Source of the DNA: Novosphingobium sp.
GTDB lineage: Bacteria; Pseudomonadota; Alphaproteobacteria; Sphingomonadales; Sphingomonadaceae
DNA length: 64,000 nucleotides
Assembly (NCBI GenBank): GCA_017745295.1
Contig: JAGHZR010000001.1
Location: 62,001-126,000, forward strand
Direction: 5' to 3'
The notes under the pieces: generated by a model
Databases searched by the model: none
What the model was told of the DNA's origin: nothing
What the model saw: the letters and a program-made list of their open reading frames with translations, nothing else
Made by a program: the position numbers and the translations under genes
Shown: positions 8,843 to 18,076 of the stretch, in pieces
How positions within the stretch are numbered: position 1 is the first letter of the stretch
Layout: every line of letters starts with the position of its first letter

Positions 8843-9955
8843 TTACTCGGCAGGCTCATCCACCCTCAACACGCCGCGGCGGATCTGGTCGCGTTCCATG
8901 CTTTCGAACAAGGCCTTGAAGTTGCCGTTACCGAAGCCGTCATCGCCCTTGCGCTGGATGAACTCGAAGAACACCGGCCCGACGCGCGCTTCGGCGAAAA
9001 TCTGGAGCAGCAGGCGCGGTTGCCCCCCCGCATCCACACCATCCACCGTGCCGTCGAGCAGGATGCCGCGCATCTTGAGTTCCTCGGCAGGCTCGCCATG
9101 TCCGGGGAGACGCTCGTCGAGCATCTCGTAGTAGGTTTCCGGCGGCGCGGTCATGAACGGCACGCCGAGCGATTTCAGCCGATCCCAGGCACCGATGAGA
9201 TCGTCGCAGATGAGCGCGATATGCTGGATGCCCTCGCCGTTGAAGGCGCGCAGGAATTCGTCGATCTGGCCTTTTCCGCCCTCGGCTTCCTCGTTGAGCG
9301 GGATACGGATCTTGCCGTCCGGCGCGGTCAGCGCCTTCGAGGTGAGGCCGGTGTATTCGCCCTTGATGTCGAAATAGCGGATCTCGCGGAAATTGAAGAG
9401 CTTCTCGTAGTAGTCCGCCCAATAGGCCATGCGGCCGCCGTAGACGTTGTGGGTCAGGTGATCGATCAGGTCGAAGCCCGCGCCTACCGGATGGCGATCG
9501 ACGCCGGGCAGATAGTCGAAGTCGATGTCGTAGATCGACAAGGCGCCGTCGCCATTCCGCTCGTAGCGGTCGATCAGGTAGATGATCGAATTGCCGATGC
9601 CGCGAATGCCGGGAAGGTGGAGTTCCATCGGGCCGGTCGCGACCTGTACCGGCTCCGCCGAGCGGGCGAGCAGTTCGGCATAGGCGGCGCGGGCGTCCTT
9701 CACCCGGAAACCCATGCCGCAGGCCGAGGGGCCGTGCTCGCGGCTGAAGAACCAGGCCGGGCTGTGCGGCTCGTAATTGGTGATGAAGTTGATCCCGCCC
9801 TGGCGCCAGAGTTCCACGTCCTTCGAGCGGTGGCGGGCGATCCTGGTGAAGCCCATGGCTTCGAACACCGGTTCCAGCACGCCCTTTTCCGGCGCCGAGA
9901 ATTCGACGAATTCGAAGCCGTCGAGTCCGATGGGATTGTCGAAGATATCGGTCAT
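8843..9955 (-). CDS. hppD: 4-hydroxyphenylpyruvate dioxygenase
   Basis: 370 residues. This Fe(II) enzyme converts 4-hydroxyphenylpyruvate to homogentisate. Two VOC modules are present. The iron ligands are visible as His in [12 protein letters not shown], His in [11 protein letters not shown], and Glu in [15 protein letters not shown], the conserved C-terminal block. The ATG at 9955 overlaps the phhA stop by four bases, so phenylalanine hydroxylation and the dioxygenase step are translationally coupled. Confidence 0.97.
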   Translation of the reverse strand: MTDIFDNPIGLDGFEFVEFSAPEKGVLEPVFEAMGFTRIARHRSKDVELWRQGGINFITNYEPHSPAWFFSREHGPSACGMGFRVKDARAAYAELLARSAEPVQVATGPMELHLPGIRGIGNSIIYLIDRYERNGDGALSIYDIDFDYLPGVDRHPVGAGFDLIDHLTHNVYGGRMAYWADYYEKLFNFREIRYFDIKGEYTGLTSKALTAPDGKIRIPLNEEAEGGKGQIDEFLRAFNGEGIQHIALICDDLIGAWDRLKSLGVPFMTAPPETYYEMLDERLPGHGEPAEELKMRGILLDGTVDGVDAGGQPRLLLQIFAEARVGPVFFEFIQRKGDDGFGNGNFKALFESMERDQIRRGVLRVDEPAE

Positions 9956-10809
9956 GAAGTCAGTTCTCCGAAGGGGGTTTCGCCGGGAAGCAGGTCTCCG
10001 GCGGGAATGGGCGGCGCCGCGCGCCAGGATTCGTAGACCGGGCCGAAGTCCAGCGAGACGAGGTCCTCGATCAGCTGGGGCAGGCTTTCGAGGACGAAGT
10101 AGGTCTTCTGGAAGGCATCGATCATGTAGCCCGTGCGCATCACGCGGACGGCCTCGAAAGGCAGGCGCAGGACCTCGGGGTCTTCCAGCGAGAACCGCGT
10201 CTCGCCCGAAGAGGAGATGATCCCGGCGCCGAAGACTTTCAGGCCGCCATCTTCCCGCACGAGGCCGAACTCGATGGTGTACCAGTAGATCCGCGCCAGC
10301 ATGTCGAGCGCGTCCATCGCCATGGCCCGCGCCCCGGCCTTGCCGTAAAGCTCCAGGAAATCGGCGATCGTCGGGTCCAGCAACATCGGCACATGGCCGA
10401 AGAAGTCGTGGAACACGTCCGGCTCGACGAGATAGTCGAGTTCGTGCTCCTCGCGCAGCCAGCGCGTCACCGGGAAACGGCGATGGGCGAGGTGGTCGAA
10501 GAACACGGCGTCGGGGATGAAGCCTGGCACCGCGACGAGCTGCCAGCCGGTCGCAGGGCCGAGAATCGCATTGGCATCTTCAAACCGGGGAATGCCCCCG
10601 GCGCAGTCGAGCCGGGCCAGCCCGTCGCGGAAGGCCGCGCAGGCGTGGGTCGTCACCAGCGCCGACTGCCGCGCGTGCAGGCGGCGCCAGCGCTCGTGCA
10701 TCTCCGGGGTATAGGCCTGCCAGTCCTGCCCGACGGTGTAATCGTCGGCGGCCAGTTCGTACTCTCCCCGAAGCTCGCTCGATGATGTTTCGGTCGAGGG
10801 CTTCTTCAT
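9952..10809 (-). CDS. phhA: Phenylalanine 4-monooxygenase
   Basis: 285 residues, the bacterial monodomain length. It hydroxylates phenylalanine to tyrosine using a pterin cofactor and non-haem iron. The facial triad is visible: two His in [15 protein letters not shown] and Glu in YWYTIEFGL. There is no N-terminal ACT regulatory domain, as expected for bacteria. It is the first gene of the phhA-hppD-VOC-maiA operon and faces a divergent Lrp-family regulator across 107 bases, a classic arrangement for control by that regulator. Confidence 0.97.
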   Translation of the reverse strand: MKKPSTETSSSELRGEYELAADDYTVGQDWQAYTPEMHERWRRLHARQSALVTTHACAAFRDGLARLDCAGGIPRFEDANAILGPATGWQLVAVPGFIPDAVFFDHLAHRRFPVTRWLREEHELDYLVEPDVFHDFFGHVPMLLDPTIADFLELYGKAGARAMAMDALDMLARIYWYTIEFGLVREDGGLKVFGAGIISSSGETRFSLEDPEVLRLPFEAVRVMRTGYMIDAFQKTYFVLESLPQLIEDLVSLDFGPVYESWRAAPPIPAGDLLPGETPFGELTS

Positions 10810-10878
10810 TCCCGCGAGATTATCACAAGCCTCTCGCCAGATTCATGCGATTGCGCGCGCTGGGAGAGACGATAATAG

Positions 10879-10897
10879 TGGTTTCAACCAAAAACCA
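10879..10897. promoter_or_regulatory. Candidate Lrp-family operator
   Basis: TGGTTT-N7-AAACCA is a dyad that overlaps a smaller dyad TGGTT-TC-AACCA. It lies in the phhA/Lrp divergent spacer, just after a GATAAT -10-like box at 10871, and could allow the regulator to control both directions. This is inferred from symmetry and position only. Confidence 0.45.
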
Positions 10898-10916
10898 TGC
10901 TCAAGGCAGGCGATTC

Positions 10917-11378
10917 ATGCAGCTGGATTTGTTCGACCGCAAGATCATCGCATCTTTGCAGGAGGATGCGCGGATGCCGGTGGCGCAAGTGGCGGAACGC
11001 ACCGCGCTTTCGGCGACGCCGGTCAGCAGAAGGATCAAGCGGCTGGAGGATGACGGGGTGATCCTCGGCTATGCGCCGGTGCTCGATCCGCGCAAGCTGG
11101 GGTTCGAGCTGGAGGCCTATGTCCTCATCAACCTCAACGCCCATATCGACGAGAACATCACCCGGTTCGAACAGGCGATCCGCGACAACCCCTATGTGAT
11201 CGCCTGCCATGCGGTGACGGGCGATATGGACTATATCGTTCACATCATCGCGCGGGATGTGGAGCATCTCTCGCAGATCACGCTGAAGACGCTGGTGCGC
11301 ATTCCCGGCGTACGCGACGTGAAGTCCAGCATCGTGCTGGAGGCGATCAAGGAAACGCGCGCTTTGCCGCTGGAGTGA
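10917..11378 (+). CDS. Lrp/AsnC family transcriptional regulator
   Basis: 153 residues. An N-terminal winged helix-turn-helix (LDLFDRKIIASLQEDARM..., recognition region SATPVSRRIKRLEDDGVI) is followed by a RAM/ActD ligand-binding domain with the typical GDMDYIVHI segment. The start at 10917 gives a normal Lrp N-terminus after an AAGGCAGG site; the open frame further upstream lies in the promoter spacer. Being divergent to phhA, it is probably the local phenylalanine/tyrosine-responsive regulator of that operon, similar in logic to other amino-acid-responsive Lrp paralogues. The effector is inferred. Confidence 0.92.
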   Translation: MQLDLFDRKIIASLQEDARMPVAQVAERTALSATPVSRRIKRLEDDGVILGYAPVLDPRKLGFELEAYVLINLNAHIDENITRFEQAIRDNPYVIACHAVTGDMDYIVHIIARDVEHLSQITLKTLVRIPGVRDVKSSIVLEAIKETRALPLE

Positions 11379-11411
11379 AGCGGCGCGGCATTGCGCTACA
11401 CCGGAAGAACA

Positions 11412-11441
11412 GGCGGGGTCCCCGCCTTCGCGGGGGCGACC
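11412..11441. repeat. GC-rich palindromic element
   Basis: GGCGGGGTCCCCGCC is followed by TTCGCGGGG. It shares the CCCGC-TTCGCGGG hairpin core with elements at about 33598-33628 and 42688-42718 in this window, so it looks like a dispersed REP-like element. A separate hairpin GCAGGGGT/ACCCCTGC at 11525-11545 lies closer to the gdh stop and lacks a U-tract. Confidence 0.7.
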
Positions 11442-11561
11442 GCATAATCGCGCCGACAACCTCAAACACCCCCCAAGGAGCGCCCAAGGCATCTGGCCCC
11501 CACAAGGCCGCCAGTACACGGGGTGCAGGGGTGGTAAACCCCTGCCCTTCCCCTGCCCTTC

Positions 11562-14500
11562 TTACCTACCGAGCAAGTTCCGCGCCTGGCTGGCGATCTG
11601 CGCCAGCATGGCAGGGCTGAGCGGCACGGTATTCTCCGCCCGCTGGACCATTGCGCGGAAGGTCTGGATCGCGGCGATATGCGCGCGGCCCCATTCCTCG
11701 GCGGCGGCGGCCGGGTCCGACTTGCCCGATTTCGTCGCGGCGAGGCGCCGCAGGAAGTCGAGGCGCATCTGCTGGAAGTCCCGCGCAAGGCCGGCGACGA
11801 GCAGGCGTTCCCATGGATCGGAGGGGTTCATGATCGTCGCGCTGGCCTGGGCCCAGTCGAGGCCGAGGCCGGCACCGATGCGGGTGAAGGCCCCCACCAG
11901 CTGGCGCGGATCGATCCCGGTATCGGCGGCGAGTGCGGCGATGCCGACGGCGCCGTCGAGGTCGTAGAGGTTGGCGACCATGGCCGCCTCCGCCTCGGGC
12001 GCGCCGAGCTCGAGGAGGCCGCTGCGCAGCTTGCGCGAGTGCGCAGCGATGCGTTCGCCGAGCAGTTCATGGGTGTCCACCGAAAGCGCGGCGACCGGCT
12101 TGCCGATCCGGGCGAGCACTTCGGCAGGCGGCGCCTGTCCGGCACCGGCGCGCAGGAGGTCGGCCATGTGGCCGCGCACGACGCCCGCGGTGCGGTCGAA
12201 CAGGGCGATGCGCGCGTCCTCGGTCATCGGCGCCACTTCGAGCCGTTCCCAGAGCGCATCGAGATCGAAGAGCTGCACCGCCAGCGCGAAAGCGGCGGCG
12301 ACCTGCGAGAGGTCCGCGCCTTCTTCCTCGGCCAGTTCGAAGGGATGAACGATGCCGAGGCGGTTGACGATGCGATTGGCGAGCTTGGTGGCGATGATCT
12401 CGCCCGCCAGACGGTGGCCTTCGATGAAGCGCGCGTACTTCGCCTGCATCGGCTGCGGGAAGGCCGCGAGCAGCATGGGCTGGAGCGTGGCGTCGGCGGC
12501 AAGGTCGGAGGCCTCGATCGCGGCTTGCAGCACCAGCTTGCCGCTGGAGAGCAGCACCGCGAGTTCGGGGCGGGTCAGCCCGCGACCGTCTTGCGCCCGG
12601 CGGCCCAGCGACTCGTTGTCGGCAAGGCCCTCGGTCTTGCGGTCGAGGTTGCCGCCTTCCTCCAGGGTCTCGATCAGGCGGACGTGGGAGGGCATAGCGC
12701 TGGCCCCGCCGCGCTCGGCGATGGAGAGCGCCAGGGCCTGGAGGCGGTTGTCCTCCAGCACCAGCTCGGCCACTTCATCGGTCATCTCGCGCAGCAGTTC
12801 GACGCGCTCTTCCTCGGTGAGCTTGTCGGCCCGCTTGGCGGCGGCCAGCGCGATCTTGATGTTGACCTCGTTATCCGAGCAGTCGACGCCCGCCGAGTTG
12901 TCGATGAAGTCGGTGTTGATGCGCCCGCCGCGTGAGGCAAACTCGATGCGCGCGGCCTGGGTGACGCCAAGGTTGGCGCCCTCGCCGATCACGCGGACAC
13001 GCAGTTCGTTCGCGCTGACGCGCAGGGCGTCGTTGGCGGGATCGCCCACGGTGGCGTTGTTCTCGCCGGAAGACTTCACGTAAGTGCCGATGCCGCCGAA
13101 CCACAGCAGATCCACCGGCGCCCAGAGGATCGCCGAGATCAGCGATTCCGGATCGAGTTCACTCGCCTCGATGCCGAGCGCAGCGCGCACTTCGTCGGTC
13201 AGCGGGATCGACTTGGACTTGCGCGAGAAGACGCCGCCGCCCTTGGAGATCAGCGCCTTGTCGTAATCGTCCCAGCTGGAATGCGGCAGGTCGAACATGC
13301 GCTTGCGCTCGGCCCAGCTCTTCGCGGCGTCCGGGTCCGGATCGAGGAAGATGTGGCGGTGGTCGAAGGCGGCCACCAGCTTCAGCGACTGCGAGAGCAG
13401 CATGCCGTTGCCGAAGACGTCGCCCGACATGTCGCCGCAGCCGATCACGCGGACCGGGTCGCTCTGCACGTCCACGCCCATTTCGAGGAAGTGGCGCTGC
13501 ACCGAGAGCCAGGCACCCTTGGCGGTGATGCCCATGGCCTTGTGGTCGTAGCCCTTGGAGCCGCCGCTGGCGAAGGCGTCGTCCAGCCAGAAGTCGCGCG
13601 ATTCGGCGATGCCGTTAGCGACGTCGGAGAACTTGGCGGTGCCCTTGTCGGCAGCGACGACAAAGTAGGGGTCCTCGCCGTCGAGGATCACCACCGCCTC
13701 GGGGTGGACCACCTTGTCCGCCACGATGTTGTCGGTGATCGACAGCAGCGTGCCGATGAAGACCTCGTAGCTGGCCTGCCCTTCGGCGGCCCAACCGGCG
13801 CGGTCGAGCGCGGCATCGGGAAGCTGCTTGGGATAGAAGCCGCCCTTGGCGCCGGTCGGCACGATCACCGCGTTCTTCACGCGCTGCGCCTTCATCAGGC
13901 CGAGGATTTCGGTGCGGTAGTCGTCGCGGCGGTCGGACCAGCGCAGGCCGCCGCGCGCGACGGGTCCTGCGCGCAAGTGAATGCCCTCGACCCGGCGCGA
14001 ATAGACGAAGATCTCACGCCAGGGCAGCGGCTTGGGCAGGCCGGGGACGAGCGCGGAATCGAACTTGAAGGCCAGTGCCGTCTCACCGGCGGGGGCAAAG
14101 GCATTGGTGCGCAGCATCGCCGCCACGACATCGCGGAAGGCGCGCAGCACGCGGTCGTCGTTGATCGCACTGACATTGGCGAGACCGGCGCGGATCGCTT
14201 CCTGTGCCTGCGCCTTGGCCGCCGCGCGGTCGCCCTTGAACTTGGGATCGTGGATGGCGCGGAACAGGTCGACGATGCCCATGGTCACAGCAGGCGCGCC
14301 CAGCAGGGCATCGACCACGGTGCCGATGCCGAAGTGCATGCCCGCCTGACGCAGATAGCGATACCAGGCGCGCAGCCAGTCGGCCTCGCGCTTGGACAGG
14401 CCGAGGCCGGGGACGAGGCGGTTGAACGGGTCGTTCTCGCCGAGGTTGTTGAGCACGCCCGCCAGGGCATCCTCGATCATCGGCGCGAGCCCCAGCACTT

Positions 14501-16292
14501 CGCCCACGTCGCGACCGGTCGGCAGGGCGAGGGTGAAGTCGTGGATCGTGCCGATGCGCCCCTTGTCGAGCGGGGTCGGCATTTCCGCGAGCACGCGGAA
14601 GCCGAAGTTCTCCAGCGCGGGCACGGCGTCGGACAGCGGCAGGCTGCCCTCGGCCTGATAGATCTTGAGGCGCAGCTGCGGCGCCTCGCCGTTCTCGTGC
14701 TGGTAGAGGCGCACGCCGCGGCTGCCGCGCAGGTCGGTTCCCGCATCGCCGACGACAAGGCTGCGCATGTGGGAAATGTCGATCGCGGCTTCGGCCGGGC
14801 CGTAATCGCTGCGGTAGGAGATCGGGAAGCCGTCGGCATAGCGGGTGGCGATGGCGGCGGCGCGGCCGGGCTCCAGCGTCTGGGCCAGCGCGGCTTCCAC
14901 CGCCTCGCCCCAGCCGCGCAGCATGACCTGGAGGCTGTGGTCGAGCGCCGCTTCGTCGAGCGCCTGCGAACCCTCGCGGATATCGAGGGTGTAGCGCAGC
15001 ATGGCGAGATTGCCCGCCTCGACACTGAGCGACCAGTCGAGCGTGGGAGCCTGGGCGGCGTCCTCGATCATCGCCTGGATACGCTTGCGCATCTGGGTCG
15101 AAAGGGTGTCGCGGGCGATCCAGACGAAGGCGAACAAGTGGCGCGAGAGCGGCGAGGCGGTGACGACCAGACGCGGGCGCGGACGGTCGACCAGCGCGGT
15201 CATCGTCGTCGCCAGACGCTCGACATCGGCCTCGCCGAAACCGAGCACGAGGTCATGCGGCAGGCTGGTCATGGCGTGGGCCAGCGCCTTGCCGGTATGG
15301 CCGCCGGGATCGAAGCCGAGCTTGCTGCCGAGGCCCGCGAGCAGGCGGCGCAGACGCGGCACCCGGTCGGGCGCGACGGCCAGCGCCGCGCTCGTCCACA
15401 TGCCGGCGTGGACCGAGAGCGCAGTGACCTTGCCGCCCTCGATCACCGGCACGAGGAACAAGTCTAGCGGGACGCGGCGGTGGACACGGGCGATGACATT
15501 GGCCTTGATGACCATCGGCGCGCGCACGTCGCCTGCCGCAAGTTGCGCATCGAAGGCTTCGAAGGCGCGCTCGTAGCTGGCGTCGGACAGCAGACCGCGG
15601 GCGTCGCGCGCGCAGATGCCGAGTTCGTCTGTCTGGCTACCGTCGCGGCGGCGGGTGACGTGGCCGAGCTGGGTCAGCATGCCGCCCGCGAACCAGCGCA
15701 GGAGTTCGGCGCCTTCGGCATCGTCGGTGCGGTCGGCGTCGGCGTCCATGGCCGCGACCATCTTCGGCCAATCGGCCACGGCGACGCGCACGTCGGCCAG
15801 CGTGGTTTCGAGCGCGGCCTGAAGGTCACGGCGCTGGCGGGCATCGGCGCGGTCGGTCTCGATGTAGATCATCGATTCGCGCCGGGCACTTTCACCGGCG
15901 GCTTCGGGAATGGCGACGATGGCGCCGTCTGCATCGCGTTCGACGGCCAGCACCGGGTGAGCGAGACGGTCGATCACCAGCCCGGCTTCGGCGATGACCG
16001 CCGCCACCGAGTCGACGAGGAACGGCATGTCGTCGTTGACGACAGCGATGCGCAAGTAGCGGCGCTCGCCATTCTCCGACGTGAGATCGATCGCCGGCAC
16101 ACCGGCCTCGCGGCGGGCGGCGGCAGCAAGCAGGACCTGCGCGGCTTCCTCGATCCAGGCGCTGTCGCCGGACAGATCGCCCGGCAGCAGCGAATCGCGA
16201 ATGCGCCGGGCAATCGCGGGCTGAAGGGCAGAGGTCTTCCCGCCCGGCTTGATACGATTCCCAAGGGCGGCGATCAGATCATCTGCGCTCAT
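11562..16292 (-). CDS. gdhB: NAD-specific glutamate dehydrogenase, 180-kDa class
   Basis: About 1576 residues, the size of the L-GDH180 class. It deaminates glutamate to 2-oxoglutarate with NAD. A long N-terminal regulatory half (ACT-like repeats are usual there) precedes the catalytic core. The glutamate-binding and catalytic Lys region PTGAKGGFYPKQLP and the NAD-binding VIGCGDMSGDVFGNGML are both visible, as is the RGGRINTDFIDNSAGVDCSD stretch conserved in this class. I chose ATG 16292 because GGGAG lies seven bases upstream; a TTG five codons earlier is less likely. The gene is a single transcription unit. In this window its product, glutamate, is the common end point of arginine breakdown, so the enzyme fits the amino-acid-catabolic content. 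Confidence 0.96.
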   Translation of the reverse strand: MSADDLIAALGNRIKPGGKTSALQPAIARRIRDSLLPGDLSGDSAWIEEAAQVLLAAAARREAGVPAIDLTSENGERRYLRIAVVNDDMPFLVDSVAAVIAEAGLVIDRLAHPVLAVERDADGAIVAIPEAAGESARRESMIYIETDRADARQRRDLQAALETTLADVRVAVADWPKMVAAMDADADRTDDAEGAELLRWFAGGMLTQLGHVTRRRDGSQTDELGICARDARGLLSDASYERAFEAFDAQLAAGDVRAPMVIKANVIARVHRRVPLDLFLVPVIEGGKVTALSVHAGMWTSAALAVAPDRVPRLRRLLAGLGSKLGFDPGGHTGKALAHAMTSLPHDLVLGFGEADVERLATTMTALVDRPRPRLVVTASPLSRHLFAFVWIARDTLSTQMRKRIQAMIEDAAQAPTLDWSLSVEAGNLAMLRYTLDIREGSQALDEAALDHSLQVMLRGWGEAVEAALAQTLEPGRAAAIATRYADGFPISYRSDYGPAEAAIDISHMRSLVVGDAGTDLRGSRGVRLYQHENGEAPQLRLKIYQAEGSLPLSDAVPALENFGFRVLAEMPTPLDKGRIGTIHDFTLALPTGRDVGEVLGLAPMIEDALAGVLNNLGENDPFNRLVPGLGLSKREADWLRAWYRYLRQAGMHFGIGTVVDALLGAPAVTMGIVDLFRAIHDPKFKGDRAAAKAQAQEAIRAGLANVSAINDDRVLRAFRDVVAAMLRTNAFAPAGETALAFKFDSALVPGLPKPLPWREIFVYSRRVEGIHLRAGPVARGGLRWSDRRDDYRTEILGLMKAQRVKNAVIVPTGAKGGFYPKQLPDAALDRAGWAAEGQASYEVFIGTLLSITDNIVADKVVHPEAVVILDGEDPYFVVAADKGTAKFSDVANGIAESRDFWLDDAFASGGSKGYDHKAMGITAKGAWLSVQRHFLEMGVDVQSDPVRVIGCGDMSGDVFGNGMLLSQSLKLVAAFDHRHIFLDPDPDAAKSWAERKRMFDLPHSSWDDYDKALISKGGGVFSRKSKSIPLTDEVRAALGIEASELDPESLISAILWAPVDLLWFGGIGTYVKSSGENNATVGDPANDALRVSANELRVRVIGEGANLGVTQAARIEFASRGGRINTDFIDNSAGVDCSDNEVNIKIALAAAKRADKLTEEERVELLREMTDEVAELVLEDNRLQALALSIAERGGASAMPSHVRLIETLEEGGNLDRKTEGLADNESLGRRAQDGRGLTRPELAVLLSSGKLVLQAAIEASDLAADATLQPMLLAAFPQPMQAKYARFIEGHRLAGEIIATKLANRIVNRLGIVHPFELAEEEGADLSQVAAAFALAVQLFDLDALWERLEVAPMTEDARIALFDRTAGVVRGHMADLLRAGAGQAPPAEVLARIGKPVAALSVDTHELLGERIAAHSRKLRSGLLELGAPEAEAAMVANLYDLDGAVGIAALAADTGIDPRQLVGAFTRIGAGLGLDWAQASATIMNPSDPWERLLVAGLARDFQQMRLDFLRRLAATKSGKSDPAAAAEEWGRAHIAAIQTFRAMVQRAENTVPLSPAMLAQIASQARNLLGR

Positions 16293-16811
16293 TGTATTCT
16301 CCCGCAAATCAACGGCATGCGGCAGCGTCGACGTCGCAGGGCGCCTGCTGCCACACGTCGAATATAGGACCGGTCGAGCGATCCGGCACCCACCGCTCCG
16401 TCACAATCTGTGAAAAGAAGCAGTGTGTCTTTTCGGCGACACGCATGATGCCGCAGGACCCAGGGCAACCGGCCCGAAGCGACCGGTCGGTCCTTTCGGC
16501 GTTGGGCAAGGTTGTAACGGGATTTCCCTGTCGCGCAACATTCGTTTAATCGCGCGAAATTGATTAATTTGCACCTTTCGAGCGCCTGCCGGGAAAGCAT
16601 GGATGAGGGTATCGTCCGCAGCCTCCCCACTTCAATACCATCCCTTGGCCAAGTGCGCTGTTTTCAATATTTTAATCGCTGCCGGCAGGTTGATCGAGAC
16701 GCTGGCGATCCCCTTGATCTATAAGACGCCACCGACTTCGGATCGGCGGAAAGGTGCTGGTCCCGGCCCGCTTCCTCACGTCATCCGTCGGCCAAAAAAA
16801 GGGAAGCAGGG
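16293..16811. other. Divergent intergenic region, about 520 bases
   Basis: This region separates the divergent gdhB and LacI genes. No credible gene was seen on either strand; short open frames here have no ribosome-binding site or clear codon bias. The middle (about 16520-16580) is AT-rich for the window. On the minus strand TATATT at about 16357-16362 is a possible -10 for gdhB. TTGATC occurs twice between 16685 and 16725, upstream of the LacI gene. No RNA structure stands out. Confidence 0.4.
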
Positions 16812-17930
16812 ATGGCGGGGAACGACGACGAGACGCTGGATCAGGCACAGTCGGGGGATCAGGAACAGCCGGGTGCAGGCGCCGAAGACCGGGCCGCGTC
16901 TGGCTCGACCAATCGCCATGTCCGCACCCTCGCCGATCTTGCCCGCCTTGCCGGAGTCTCGGCCGGCACGGTCTCGCGCGCGCTGGCGGGCAAGGCCCTC
17001 GTCAATGCCGAGACGCGCGACCGTATCCAGGCCCTCGCCCGCCACCACGGCTTCAAGCCGAACCAGATGGCCAGCAAGCTGCGCACCGGCCGCACCGGGG
17101 TGATCGGCGTGGTGATCCCGCTTGGCCATGAGAAGCGCCAGCAGATTTCCGACCCGTTCTTCCTCACCCTGCTCGGCCACCTCGCCGACGAACTGACCGA
17201 GAGCGGCTACGACATGATGCTCAGCCGCGCCCTGCCCGACGGTTCGGCCGAATGGCTGGAGCGGATCGCCGGATCGGGGATGGTCGATGGAATCATCGTC
17301 ATCGGCCAGTCCGACCAGTTCCACGTCATCGAAAGCGTGGCCCAGAGCTACCGGCCGATGGTCGCCTGGGGCCAGTACCGCCACGGCCAAACGCATTGCG
17401 CCGTGGGCACGGACAACGAAGCGGGCGGCCGGATCGCGGTGGAGCACCTGCTCGCCTCGGGCGCGCGCAACCTGGCCTTCCTGGGGCAGACGCGCGGCAT
17501 CGAGATCGCCATCCGCTATCGCGGCGCAGCCATGGCCGCCGAAGCCGCGGGTGCGCCTTTCGTCCACCTGCCGGTCGATCTCGCCGGCGAATCGATGGGA
17601 CCGCAGATCGAACAGGCCCTCGCCGGAACCGATCTTGTCATCGACGGCATCGTCGCCGCATCCGATCTGATCGCCATGTCCGCCCTGCGCGTGCTCCATG
17701 ACAGGGGCCGCGCGGTGCCCGACGACGTTCGCATCGTCGGCTTCGACGACCTGCCGCTCGCCGCGCAGACGACGCCGCCGCTCACCACGATCCGCCAGGA
17801 AATCGCCGAGGGCGCCCGCGCGCTCGTCGAGAAGCTCAAGGCCCGGATCGAGGGCCAAAGCGACGGGCATCCGGTGCAGAGCCTGGTCATGCCCCCCCGC
17901 CTCGTCGTGCGCCAGACGACCCAAGGCTGA
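16812..17930 (+). CDS. LacI family transcriptional regulator
   Basis: 372 residues. After a polar 35-residue lead, the LacI DNA-binding domain is clear: LADLARLAGVSAGTVSRALAG helix-turn-helix and the hinge region KLRTGRTG. A periplasmic-binding-protein-like ligand domain follows, with DGIIVIG, GTDNEAGG and IVGFDDLPLAAQTTPPLTTI, the last being the conserved C-terminal LacI motif. The AGCAGGG site precedes the ATG. No sugar-utilisation gene is adjacent: the neighbours are a GDH and an Hsp70, so the regulon must be elsewhere. The effector is unknown. Confidence 0.93.
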   Translation: MAGNDDETLDQAQSGDQEQPGAGAEDRAASGSTNRHVRTLADLARLAGVSAGTVSRALAGKALVNAETRDRIQALARHHGFKPNQMASKLRTGRTGVIGVVIPLGHEKRQQISDPFFLTLLGHLADELTESGYDMMLSRALPDGSAEWLERIAGSGMVDGIIVIGQSDQFHVIESVAQSYRPMVAWGQYRHGQTHCAVGTDNEAGGRIAVEHLLASGARNLAFLGQTRGIEIAIRYRGAAMAAEAAGAPFVHLPVDLAGESMGPQIEQALAGTDLVIDGIVAASDLIAMSALRVLHDRGRAVPDDVRIVGFDDLPLAAQTTPPLTTIRQEIAEGARALVEKLKARIEGQSDGHPVQSLVMPPRLVVRQTTQG

Positions 17931-18076
17931 GCAAACCCCTGCGCGGGCTTGCAAACCGCGCCTTCCTCTCTACTTCGCGCTTTCGATAGCCGGGCGGAGC
18001 CGCTAGGCAGAACCGGCGGTCAAGACGAAGATGAGGGGAAGTTTTCGGTGTTCGGGGACGTAAGCGGCGCGGCGCC

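Noticed and set aside
13281..15467. Long plus-strand open frame opposite gdhB
   Set aside because: It is antisense to the well-supported NAD-GDH; its codon pattern and Arg/Gly/Val-rich product are typical of the reverse frame of GC-rich genes.
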